From Syngnathus acus (lineage: Eukaryota > Chordata > Actinopteri > Syngnathiformes > Syngnathidae): DNA of 64,000 nt. The translations under genes and the position numbers were made by a program. The DNA is taken from assembly GCF_901709675.1 (NCBI RefSeq), contig NC_051100.1, positions 8,404,786 to 8,468,785 on the forward strand, in the 5' to 3' direction. The notes beneath the pieces are model-generated. The model had not been told where the DNA came from, searched no databases, and was given only the letters and a program-made list of their open reading frames with translations. Positions 1 through 10,300 of this stretch are shown one piece after another (within the stretch, counting starts at the first letter, position 1; each line of letters starts with the position of its first letter).

Positions 1-3000
1 ATTTTACAGCATCTTCACATATATGCCAAGAAGCTTTTTTTGTTTCTTTATATCTCTTTCCATCACATGTCATAGGGACATTCTGGATGCATCCATCTGA
101 TGTCATGCCCTGAAGGCCTGCTCTGATATTGTCCTTTACTTCTTGGTTGATTCCATCTTGCTTACTGATCTCCTCTACCAGATAGTGAGCTTCTGCTGAC
201 CAGCACTGAATCTTCACCTCCAGGTTGAATATGTCATTGATTGAGCTTGTTTGTGCCATGAGACGCACCATGCTGATGATGTCGGACATCACAAATGACA
301 AATGTGTGTTAATGGAGCGCAGGTTGGCACGTTCACATGTATCCCGCATGTAGATGAAGCTCTCTTCTACTTTTTTGGTGGCATCTTTTACATTCTCAAG
401 GAGTAAACTAACAGAATGTTCAAGTCTTTGCTGTGCGTCATCTGATTTGTTCTTCTCAGTTTGCTTTGCTGCCAAATGAGCAATGCTGACAACATTGTGG
501 AGTGGAGTGTCATAATATTCATTTGCTTTACTCAAAAGCCCGGCGAGCTCTTTCATCTTCATAATGAGGTTCCTCCGAAGAAGCTCTGGCTTTGCAAGCT
601 GCATGATACTTGGTGGTACAGCGAGGTCCTCCGCTGCTTGAAGGTAGCGCTCAGTCAGCGTCTTCAACTCACTCCGGTAAGCCGTCAGCTCTTTTGATTT
701 AAAATCACTTCTACAAGTTAGGCTGGTGAGCCTTGCAGCTTCCTGGATTCTCAGTGAGCCTTCCGATAAGATGAAAAGTTGCTTTTGAGGAGAGTGTTGG
801 CTCATAGCGCCAGACGTTCCCAAAATCCTATCCAGAGAATTGAACAAAATGCAAATGGAGAGACCCCAGTGGATGCACAGACCCTCGAGCTGATCCAGCT
901 GACCATCAGATGAGGTTGTAAACTCCATCAGATGTCTTGTGTTGTTTTGGGCTTTGTGCAGTTTGTTGTGCAAAAGAGTCATGGTCTCCTGGTTTTCGCT
1001 TTGAGGGGTCACATGTGATGACTTGAGCACCAGCACGGTGTCAGCGCACCAGTTCATCACTTCACTGAGCTGCTGTTTCACATCCGTTGTCTTAGTTACT
1101 TGAGCTCGCCTTAGTTCGGTGTAAATGACGTGATACCAAGGTTGGCTTCCTGGCAGCAGAACTTTTCGAATGTTTGCAATGAGGTCAGAAAACCGCGTAC
1201 AGAGTCTGCAGATGTTTTCTGTGCCTAGCGACGAACTCATTGCCGTCTCTTGAGCCGTCTGGACCAGCAGAGGTGTCAGTGACACCAGTTCAGCTCGAAA
1301 GCGTTCCAAATTCTTACAGCTGGCGTCATCTACGATGGCTAAAGCTTCTCTCGTTGCTTGGGAATAGCAGTTTGAGAGCTCAAGAACACTAGTGCACACT
1401 CGGCTGAGGACTGCAACATCTTTTTCTTTGGTCACAATCATGAGTTCTTGTAAGAGGGGTAAAAGTTCAAAGTCGAAAGTCATCTGGATCATTTTGGGTT
1501 CCTCTAAGGAATCATCTAGGTCTAACTCATGATCATATTTAGCAGAAAGCTCCAATTCCACGCATTCTCCATCGGACTCCTCCTCATTTTCTGTTTCAGT
1601 TTCAATCACATCCAGGATGGAGGAATCCAAACTTCTCAGCCCACGATCCTCATTCAGATCACAAGACTCGTCTTCGGAAAGATCTGACTGACGGGCGCCC
1701 TCCCGCAGAGGACTGAGTAGATGTGGATGCTGGTGGCCATCCAGACCCTCTCGGAGGACTTTAAAGTGATGAATAACAGCAGACGCATTGTCAGAAAAGG
1801 TCGAATAGTGCTCCACATTCAAACTGCGACCTAAAAGCATGTCGGTGACCGATTGGTTCATTTTGCTTTGACAAAGCTGAGCTTGTTTCAGCAGTACCAG
1901 GAGACCGTTTCTGTAGATGGGGTCCTCACTGTGGTCCAAGTACGTCCTGACTGAGTACATCACCAGCTGCATGTGACGTCTTAGGTCGACCGCATGTTGA
2001 CTAAAGAGTTCGTAGCTTTGCTGTCTGTATGCGGCATCACAACCACCACGGTCATTTGTTATCTCGTTAATGGCGAGACTCGTAAACTCCTTGACATCCA
2101 TCACGTCACTGAGAGCATCCTGGAGATCTTTCATCACTTCTTCCCATATGGGAAACATTTCTTGAAGCTTTCGAAGCGTCTGCATAGAGTTGTCAACCAG
2201 TTCCAGAGACAGAGGAGCAATCTGAGCTTGGAGTCTGGTAAGACACATTCGGGAGTTCTCCACATTCTCTAAGCTCTTTGCATCTTTGGCTGCGGCAGAA
2301 AAAAAGCTGGCAACTTGGATGAGTCTATCCAAGGAGGAGATGAACTCTTCCACTGGTGACTGAAGAAAGCTCACGTCGGTTTCTATGGAGGAATCTGCAA
2401 TCAGAGTTTGACTCACCAACCGTGAAAGTTCTTCAAACGCAGATGCTGCAACCAAAAGTGTGTCTAACAATCGATGAAGAATGGCTGCCATCATTGCTCT
2501 ATCGAGATCTTCTAGGAGCTCCTCTAACAAAGCGCAGATGTTTTGAAAATGCCCCTCGTGATTCTCCGGGGACTTTAAGATCAGTTTTATGTCAGACCAC
2601 AAGTGGAGAACATGTCGACTGTGGAGCACTACTTGTTGCTGGAATTCTGTTTGAGAACAGTTGGCCACAGTCATGCAGTGAAAGACAAGATCTCGAACCA
2701 GAATGTCCAAGTCACGACCTGGTAACAACGATGAGTTAGACCAACCTTCCAGCAGCTGTGACAAACATTTCCTCGTCTCGGTATAAAAACCACAATCTCC
2801 AAAAGGTCCTCTTTGACATTGGCTTTTTAGGGTGCTCACAATGTCGTCCACTGTGCTCCTCACCGTGTCAAGTATGTAGCTCTTTGCAGCTTGGGCTTCC
2901 TTGCTCAGTGGGTGCTTGATAGTGGTGCAGGTAGCAGTATGTATCATAGGGATGCACCTCCTTAGGGTCTCCAAGGAGTATCCAAGTTTTTGGGCCTGCC

Positions 3001-3193
3001 GGGGGTCCTTTAAGGAATCTGCTCTCTCCGTAGTCAGGCGACTGAGGAGGAGCAAGGCGTCAGAGAACGCCTGAAAGACTTGGACCAGGGACTGGAGGTC
3101 TGAACAGGAGGCGAGCTCAGAGAGATGCTCAGACACTTGAGCGGCAGCTGCAAGGATTTCTCTCACCACAGAGTCATCATGCACGAAGAGAAC
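1..3193 (-). CDS. Vinculin/catenin-like gene, giant coding exon 3 (partial)
   Basis: Acceptor TTCCCTCAG|GTTCTC, then an uninterrupted frame of about 1064 codons to the window edge. Vinculin-family bundles are recognisable at its start, an acidic linker lies at about 1500-1685, and further amphipathic helices follow. Alpha-catenin genes in vertebrates are split into many exons, so one exon carrying most of this protein is unusual. The C-terminal tail (actin- or lipid-binding region in relatives) is not visible. Confidence 0.75.
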
Positions 3194-3949
3194 CTGAGGG
3201 AAGAAAAAGAAAAAGTTAGTACGAGCAGCTACTTTCTAGGGCCACGACTGCGATAATTCATCACTTTGTTTAGGGAATATTAACATTTATGGAGACTGTG
3301 CTAATAGGTCATGTTAAAATTCCAACCTCTCCTATAATCTATTTTTGCTATACTTGAGTATAGCTGCAGAAATTCATGAGATACAACATCTGCACCAAAA
3401 CATCTGGTCTTGCGCAACTATGTTGGAGTTTACCGTATAACAAAATTAAAGATCTTCAGATGATGAGTATACCGTCCACTTTTGTCCAACGATTTCATCC
3501 TTACTTTGACTACTCCTAGGAAAACGGCTTGTGCAGCAGTGATGAGTTCCTCTTTGTGCGCAGTCAAATTGGGCTGGATGCTGAGCTTCTGGGCCGCCAG
3601 CAGCACATGTTGGCCTGACAGAGTGATGGGCTCCAGTAGGGAGACCATCTCTTTACGCAGCACATCATCGTCCGTGTCAGTGCCATGTCTGGAAATGGAG
3701 AAATGATGTTAATTTGGAGATAAGTGTATTATCGGCCTATCAATGATCAACACACCTGGAAGCCACTGCAGCCATGTTGCTAGTAGCTTTAGCTACAGTC
3801 CGGGCTGCTTCTTCCAACTGGCTGAAGTGTTCGGGCTCCTCTAGGCTGTCACACAGCAGCACAAGGTGACACAGGTGACATGCAAACGGAGCAACCACCT
3901 GGTCTGCCGCTGTTGTTCTTATCAGGCCGTGGTCCAGTAATGAAGACAT
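1..3949 (-). CDS. Divergent vinculin/alpha-catenin superfamily protein (partial; 3' end beyond window)
   Basis: Joined from exons 3756-3949, 3505-3688 and 1-3193, giving at least 1190 residues with no stop before the edge. The N-terminal ~240 residues follow the alpha-catenin/vinculin N-domain: a helical start, then a segment like catenin's (SGQHVLLAAQKL), then a bundle with the RQQELKD-like stretch (TERADSLKDPRQAQK) and the 'ILYTASQACLQHP'-type stretch (MIHTATCTTIKHP). Visible length already exceeds alpha-catenin (~906 aa) and vinculin (~1066 aa). Residues about 629-690 form an acidic, Ser-rich linker between two helical halves. The start ATG (3947-3949) has A at -3 and an in-frame TAA four codons upstream. 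Family members link cadherin or integrin adhesions to actin; function here is inferred from family only. It is not a clear orthologue of CTNNA1-3, VCL or CTNNAL1, so no symbol is given. Confidence 0.75.
3505..3688 (-). CDS. Vinculin/catenin-like gene, coding exon 2
   Basis: Encodes residues 65-126. The acceptor is TTTCCAG|ACATGG and the donor AAA|GTAAGG. It contains the LEPITLSGQHVLLAAQKL segment that resembles the alpha-catenin N-domain helix. The intron to exon 1 is only 67 bp. Confidence 0.75.
3756..3949 (-). CDS. Vinculin/catenin-like gene, coding exon 1
   Basis: Encodes residues 1-64 plus two bases. It starts MSSLLDHGL and ends ...MAAVAS before a CCAG|GTGTGT donor. The codon split across the junction (AG|A) restores Arg and keeps the frame into exon 2. 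Confidence 0.75.
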
Positions 3950-4072
3950 ACTTGTAGCTTATTGTACAGAGAGCTTCTTGCAGGTCTAAACAAAGATGTT
4001 CGAAGCAGTTTGTTAATAATTCAGTGCAGTCCGCAACAAGTGCTTGATGACATTGTCTCCCCAGCAACGGGT

Positions 4073-4082
4073 GTCACGTGAC
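4073..4082. promoter_or_regulatory. Perfect GTCACGTGAC E-box (CLEAR/USF-type palindrome)
   Basis: A ten-base palindrome about 125 bp upstream of the start codon of the vinculin/catenin-like gene. GTCACGTGAC is the consensus bound by bHLH-zip factors such as USF and MITF/TFEB. Its position near the presumed transcription start makes a promoter role plausible, but no transcription start is visible. Confidence 0.4.
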
Positions 4083-4698
4083 CAAAAAGTAACACTATAT
4101 TATTTTTGACTTAAAATATAAAGAGTTTGAGCAAAAAGGAAGAACCTTTGATTTTTCAAAGAGCAGATGTACCCAAAATTGAGTGACTAATAATACAGAA
4201 TTTTAAGTTTATTTCCAAGCAGGAAAGGTGATGGTTCAGATTTTATTTTTTGCTTTTTAATTTGAAGCCGACCCCCCCCAAAACTTTTTGTGCAAACCGT
4301 AAAAAAATAAAATTATTTGCCTAACATTTGCTCAATTGTTTATGTCCTGGTTTGACTTTTTGTCAGGAATGAGTTGAGCCAGGACGAACCAGGATTTAGT
4401 GAAGGGAAAGGGAGTTGGAAAAGAGGTAGGTGGGGAACCGAAGACACAGACGGGATAGAGACTCACGGCCAGCAAACAGACAGACCGACCGACAGAAGTC
4501 CACTTGGACAAGGTTAAAATTCTGACCGTGAACCTCCAGACAGACCGGGGGAAAAACCAGACGACAGGAACAGGAACACTGGGCACGGACATGGACGGAA
4601 CACAACAGTAGACACCAACAAGTGAAAAGTGGAACGGAATGAATCGGTTGAAGTATGTGGAAGTAGTTAAGCGTCACAAAAGTGAGCGGAATAAGTAG

Positions 4699-4724
4699 AA
4701 TAATAATAATAATAATAATAATAA
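4699..4724. repeat. (TAA)n microsatellite
   Basis: About eight TAA units inside the repeat-like block between the vinculin-like gene and ITGA9. Confidence 0.95.
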
Positions 4725-4740
4725 AGGACAGCAATAACAA

Positions 4741-4768
4741 TAGTGTGAAGGTCTTCACCTTCACACTA
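4741..4768. other. Perfect inverted repeat: 12-bp stem, 4-nt loop
   Basis: TAGTGTGAAGGT - CTTC - ACCTTCACACTA. Every base of the 12-bp arms pairs. It sits inside the repeat-like block, so it may belong to that element. No T-run follows on either side, and no function is claimed. Confidence 0.9.
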
Positions 4769-5071
4769 AAAAGGAGGAACACACGGGCAGGGTTTAAATA
4801 CATCAGGTAACAAGAGGGTGCAGGTGACAGACGTGACGATAACGAAGGGGTATGGCTGAGGGAAGTTGACGGCCGAGCGTGCTCTGGCATGGGCGTGACA
4901 TTTTTGACATTACTTACATTCTTACCTGAAATGTAAAAATGTTATTCTATATGCTTCTTGGACTTGAAGATATATGTATATTGCATCTGTAGTATTATAT
5001 ATATATATATTCTTTTTCATCAATGATGAACGCAGTGAGGTTGTGTTGCCTGTTCGTATGGGGCACAACAA

Positions 5072-5083
5072 CCAGTAGAGGGC
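5072..5083 (+). promoter_or_regulatory. CTCF-like motif CCAGTAGAGGGC
   Basis: Exact match to the CTCF core consensus CCASYAGRKGGC on the plus strand, in the intergenic interval downstream of ITGA9. The motif alone is not proof of binding. Confidence 0.35.
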
Positions 5084-6392
5084 GCCAGACACTATCAATC
5101 AAATTAATAATATTAAAAAAATAATAAAAACACAGCATTTGTTTTTTCCACTCAAAAATTATTTATCATTTGATAAATATACAACCTCAATACAATTTTT
5201 AAAAACATCCAACACTATAATGGAAATGATAATGTGTGACAGTAGTATATTGGGAACAACCAAAACCATCAAAACTATTTCCATCACAGTTCAAATTGAC
5301 CCCCAAGGAAACGTCAAGTGTTTCTTGTATCTGCATTAAAATTTGAATGATCAATGAAGCTGACTGAAGATGTGACGGTGTACACAGTAAATGCTATCAT
5401 GCCAGTGAAATTCATTGGTAACATTGGTAACAGCACATTTCATTTCATCCAAACACACTGGATATGAGTGTCTATTTAAAAGTGAGCTAAAAACACGTGA
5501 AAAAAAATTGCATTCAAACTTTTAGGTTTGCAATGGAGAACTTGAAAATACTTAAAAATGTTACATTTTGGGGGACATTTTATATACATTTCCTTTCACT
5601 GTATTTCACATAAGTCTCAATGACGTGGCTGGGGGGCAGTTAAGCACTATTTTTAGTTCGCTAACATTTTATTACCCGAATAGAATACTTGCCCAAGTCA
5701 AAATACCAACGTATGTGCTAAAAAAAAAGATGTTTCTTTACATCTGCGTAGATTCTCATTCATCCAGGTCATGAAATTGAAAAGGAAGAATTGAGGCAAT
5801 TGGATTTAGGCAATTATGTTTTTAGGCTGACTGTTCATGTTATCTTACAATGATCTCTAAAAAGTTCTTTTATGTAGCGGAATATATTGTTGCCTATTTT
5901 TAGGGCATGAGTCACACTACAGGCCCATGAGGGGGTCCAATCCCACACATACACACATCTGGCTGTGGAGGGCCATGTAGCTCAGGTTTCTTACTCCAGA
6001 CTCCATATGATACTATAACCACACTATATAGTAGTATACTTTTACATCATAGTCAAACTTAATACTCGCAGCTGTCGTTAGCTTGCACATAAATCATAAC
6101 ATCTTATCTCATGACATTTAGTCAAACATTTCCTTGAGAATTTCGAACATGATCCGTTAAGATGGGCTGGATACAACGTTAGGCACATCAGCGCAATCTC
6201 ATCGATCTAAAAAATGCTGTCTTTGAAAAATGAACTGTTTGTTATTGTGGTTTAAGTTTGCACAATATCACACTGACAGCTGTTCGTAGGTTTTCATTCT
6301 CATGTCCAATCCAAATAATCCAATCATAACATTAGATAAAACCTGTCAGTATAACACTGTGAATCAAAAGTGGGTTATTCAAAATAGGAATT

Positions 6393-6398
6393 TTTATT
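6393..6398 (-). terminator. itga9: Candidate ITGA9 polyadenylation signal (AATAAA)
   Basis: TTTATT on the plus strand about 0.9 kb past the ITGA9 stop. A second AATAAA lies at 5668-5673. Choosing between them needs transcript data. Confidence 0.35.
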
Positions 6399-7294
6399 TA
6401 CAGCAAATTTATTTACTAATTTTGTGGTCAGTCATCTTCATACCAAATAATTATTTTGGGACTAATTAACACATTGCACATTAAAAACAAATCCTTAATA
6501 CAAAAAATAAAGGCGGCGTACTTGGTTATCATTGTTCGTGGCATCCGAGATGAATGTAAAATGTGTGCCTTGGCTCAATAAATGTTGGCGACTGCTGGTG
6601 TAAAAGATGGAAAAGCCCGACCTTTAAAGTGTTCATATTTCTAATGACCTCAGTCACTTGAGGGCCAATTCTGCCGAAAGCCACAGAGGCTACAGTGTTT
6701 TAAACGGTGTGCGCGCGCGTGTGTTTGTGTCTCAAAGACACCAAAAACTTGAAATGATAATCAAAGAGAGAACACAATCTTCCACTTTCAATAAGGAACA
6801 TGTCCAATTTGTTCTGGGCAGGATATACTCCGTAGCTGAGGCATCCAGACGTATCAGTGCTTTTAGGAAAACATACTACAGACACAATGGCCCCACCTCT
6901 TCTCCAAGACCACCTTTGCACAATATGGCTTAAAGTGTACAAAAATAAAGTTGCTATGTAACACAGCCCTGAGGTTTTTGTTGTCCACCAGTATCCACAT
7001 TAGGACTTTCAACTGGCAGCGCCACGCCGCCAACTGTAAGTTATCGTAATTCTTCATCCTCTGGCAGGCCACGCTGTCACCTCACAAGTTCCTGGACTCC
7101 CACCCTCGAAAACATATCAAGTCTCCAGAAAATATGGAGAATATTCTTCTTCCACATATGGAAGGCTTGATGGGCCCGGTGCCATTGCGGCGGCAGGGCT
7201 GGAAAGGAGCCCCGTGCCGCTGGCTTCATCCTGACACAATTCGGAAATGTCTTTGGCGCCAAGGGGACCTCCACCACCATCGCCAGCACGAGTA

Positions 7295-7393
7295 TCAATG
7301 GTTCTTTTCCATCCAGTCCCAGCTATCATCGCTGTCCTTCCTGTTCCGCTCGGCCTCAATGATCTCGCGATACCGCCGACGGAAGAAGCCCAT
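7295..7393 (-). CDS. itga9: ITGA9 coding exon 28 (cytoplasmic tail, stop)
   Basis: Residues 990-1021. [20 protein letters not shown] and SWDWMEKNH, then TGA at 7295-7297. GFFRRR is the membrane-proximal motif that pairs with the beta1 tail. Confidence 0.97.
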   Translation of the reverse strand: MGFFRRRYREIIEAERNRKDSDDSWDWMEKNH

Positions 7394-10300
7394 CTGTCAA
7401 AGACAACAAATGTTTAACTTGGACTGCTCCTCTGTTATTACATTTACAGTACTTATCAAATTTATTTGACAAATACACTTTAACGGACTTTGCAAGTGCA
7501 ATTCATTGTAGTAAATAGAAAAGAACTTTTGTTGGTTTGTAACACTGGCGGAGCTGGACGAGGGGCTGCGGGGGCCTTTTTTGAAGAATATTTTGGGTTT
7601 GTAAAAAAATGTGAAAACATACAATCTTGAGTAGTTTTACCTTCCATAGCAGCACAGCTAGGAGCAGAAAGATGAGGATCCCCACCAGCAGACTGATAGC
7701 GATGATCCAGCCCACTACATAGCCTCTGGGCTCCTGACTGTGCAGTGCCTCGAAGATCAGCTGTAACACACGTGTATACACTTTTTGTCAGGTGTGTTAA
7801 CTCTTTCAATGCCAGCCATGAAAGAGAGAACCTATTGAGTGCCAGACAATTTTGTGCCTTCAACACTCACAGAATATTGTTTTTATGTCGAGGTAAACAC
7901 AAACTACCAAATGAATGATTAAATCTTCACTTGCATGAACCAGTATCCACAGAAACCTTGCTCCGCCCACTCCCATAAAAAAAAGTATTTAGTTGCAATT
8001 GATGCATGAGCATTCAAAGAGTTTATAATGCACTTTGTACATATTTGTGCAGAATATCAATACATGGTGTATTTTCATTACTTTGGGTCCGGGGAAGGGA
8101 CAATATTTCTAATCCATGTCATGTTTTTTTTCTTTTTTTTTAGAAATGCTGCATTATTAAATATCTTTTCTGATAAATGGTGTTTTTTTTTGGTGACCGT
8201 TTCCCTAAAATATAACTTAATATTATTAATATTCTATGAAAATGATCACACAGGTGAAGGGCAATGCATTGCATGCATTCATCCTATTAGGTCGGAAAGG
8301 TCCTTTAAATCATCCACTCCCTTTTTAAAATTTAGAGTCTCCATACATCAGAAGTATTTTTTTCCTTCACAGCTCATAGATTTAGCCTGCTTCCCAGTAC
8401 ATTGACCTCTTGGCTCATCCATCATTGCCAGCAAGTCCAGTTTTTTTAAGTAAATGCAAAATGCAGCAGTTCACCGCAAAATCTTGTATTAGCATGTACT
8501 TATTATTACCACTAGTGCTTTAATTTTTGCTTAATTTTCTCACGATTTCTTTCTGTTTCCATCACAGTTATATGATAATTTTTGCTTCGGGAGTAATTTA
8601 ATTTGATATTCATTCATTTCCAACACAACTCTGAAACAACTCAAACTCGCCTGTGTTTATGCTGGCGTGCAGGAATCTAATGAAGGGCAGTGAGATGCAT
8701 TTATTTAGTTACTTGTACAAAAATGATCTCAGACAAATGCAAATTTCGTCCATTTGTTCAGGTCCACAAGAACGCTCCACAAAAGGCAGGACGTCATCGT
8801 AAATGCAGCTGCCTGGCTCTGAAGTGCCATCTGGCCTTTGAAATGTGGCAAATGTCGCACGAGATGACGAGAGAACACAAATGAAGATAATCTCTGCTGA
8901 ATCGTTTCTCGCATTAACACCTTCGCCCGAGTTGTCGTGTTGGAATTCAACAACTGCATGGACAGATGAATATCCCCCTCTGGTCAGTGAACAATCTGTT
9001 CATTGTTGGAATGTGAAGTTCAATGTAAAGTTCATACATCATGGATTTATGTTGGTGTGTTGACATAAAATAAGTGACGAGAAACCCAGCTTGCTGGCCG
9101 GCCGCAAGTGATGCAACCTGGGACTACAAATCAGACTTTGAAGTGTGTGTGTTTACTACTTAATGGTGGTGGGTGGGGTGGGGGGTGAGCATGCCTGGAG
9201 CTCAGGGTCAGGAAGCCTGCGGTTTGGTCACTAACGTAATTATTTGAGAGATGCTACCTAAAGCATCGCGGGTGCTCAATTTAATCATCATGACTGATCT
9301 TCTGAGCCATTCAATCAGCGGGGAGCAGCGCTTGTCCTTGCTCCCAGCAGAAGTGCCACCACATACCGAAAGGCTCCAGCTGTTCCACAGAGGGATCAAC
9401 ACATTACTATCTGACAGCAGATGGTAAAGTAACAAATTTTCGTGTGGATTTGTATTTTTTTGTTAGCAGAAAAACAAAAAAAAAGTCAAATAAATACAAA
9501 AAAAAATAGGGTTATCACATTTTCTTTAGCGTTCATCCTCATTAAAGTCATATTTCGGTACATACTGGACCGGTCACTACTTGAAAGGACAATTCGTTCC
9601 AAACATTTCCCATAACATGAACTGATGTTTTTTTAATTTTTTGGTGAGGTTTTAAGGTATGCATCTCCCGAGAGTTCCGCGGCCACAAACCTCAATGTGA
9701 ACGCTTCTTATTGGAATTTGAACAAACACATTTCCACAGCAGCCTTTTTTGCAGGCTTTGCAGAACAAATCTCTAGAACAATATTTTGTACTCACAGCGA
9801 TGTCCTCTGGCAGGCCTTTGGGCATCTCCACCGTCCTCTCATTTACTTGCACATGGCCACGTGTTACAAACTGAATTACAGAGGATGTATCCTGCAGAAT
9901 ATATAGCATTGCATTTAGCCTTTGGCCAAGGTCACAACAACTTACAAGCGATTGACTACTATTGGTCAAACATCTCTTACCGTCTTTAGAATTTCAGTAT
10001 TGAGTAAAAGCTCGATATCTATATTCAACGCTTCTTCTTTCAGCTGCGGCCCCAGATGGCAAGAGATGGTCATACACGCTCTTCCTGGTCGGTCACAGTC
10101 CTGATACAGATGGTAGAGGAAACATGTTGAACAAAAAACAAGATGGCTGTCGGGCAAACATGAGCATGGCGCATACTTACCAAGACTTTGCGGCCTGATT
10201 TGGTGAAAAAGGCAAATATAGTGTGAAAGATGCTTTCTCGATCCTGGGGAATCGTGCAAGGTGTTGGGTTCCTATGTGGGGTGCAGTTTCCTCGGCCGTC

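Larger units (their letters stand above)
4330..4912. repeat. Interspersed-repeat-like block (class unknown)
   Basis: Low-complexity purine-rich text (repeated GAACAGGAACAC, GACCGACCGACAG, GGTTTAAATACATCAGGTAA, GGCATGGGCGTGACA) resembling a widespread teleost repeat whose copies end in 'CAGGGCATGACA'. It contains a (TAA)n tract at 4699-4724 and a perfect hairpin at 4741-4768. The long minus-strand open frame across it is taken as a by-product. The class cannot be assigned by eye. Confidence 0.4.
4913..7294 (-). other. Intergenic DNA and ITGA9 3' untranslated region
   Basis: No coding exon was found. The part next to the ITGA9 stop (7295) should be its 3' UTR. Candidate minus-strand AATAAA signals lie at 6393-6398 and 5668-5673, giving a 3' UTR of about 0.9 or 1.6 kb. 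There is an (AT)n run at 4996-5010, and an alternating GTGTGCGCGCGCGTGTGT tract at 6707-6724 is Z-DNA prone. Confidence 0.5.

Noticed and set aside
4396-4890. Minus-strand open frame of 164 codons
   Set aside because: Low-complexity Ile and Leu runs produced by the (TAA)n tract and repeat-like text; no domain or splice context.
8028-8405. Plus-strand open frame of 125 codons in ITGA9 intron 26
   Set aside because: Rich in Phe and Ile because the DNA is T-rich; no family resemblance.
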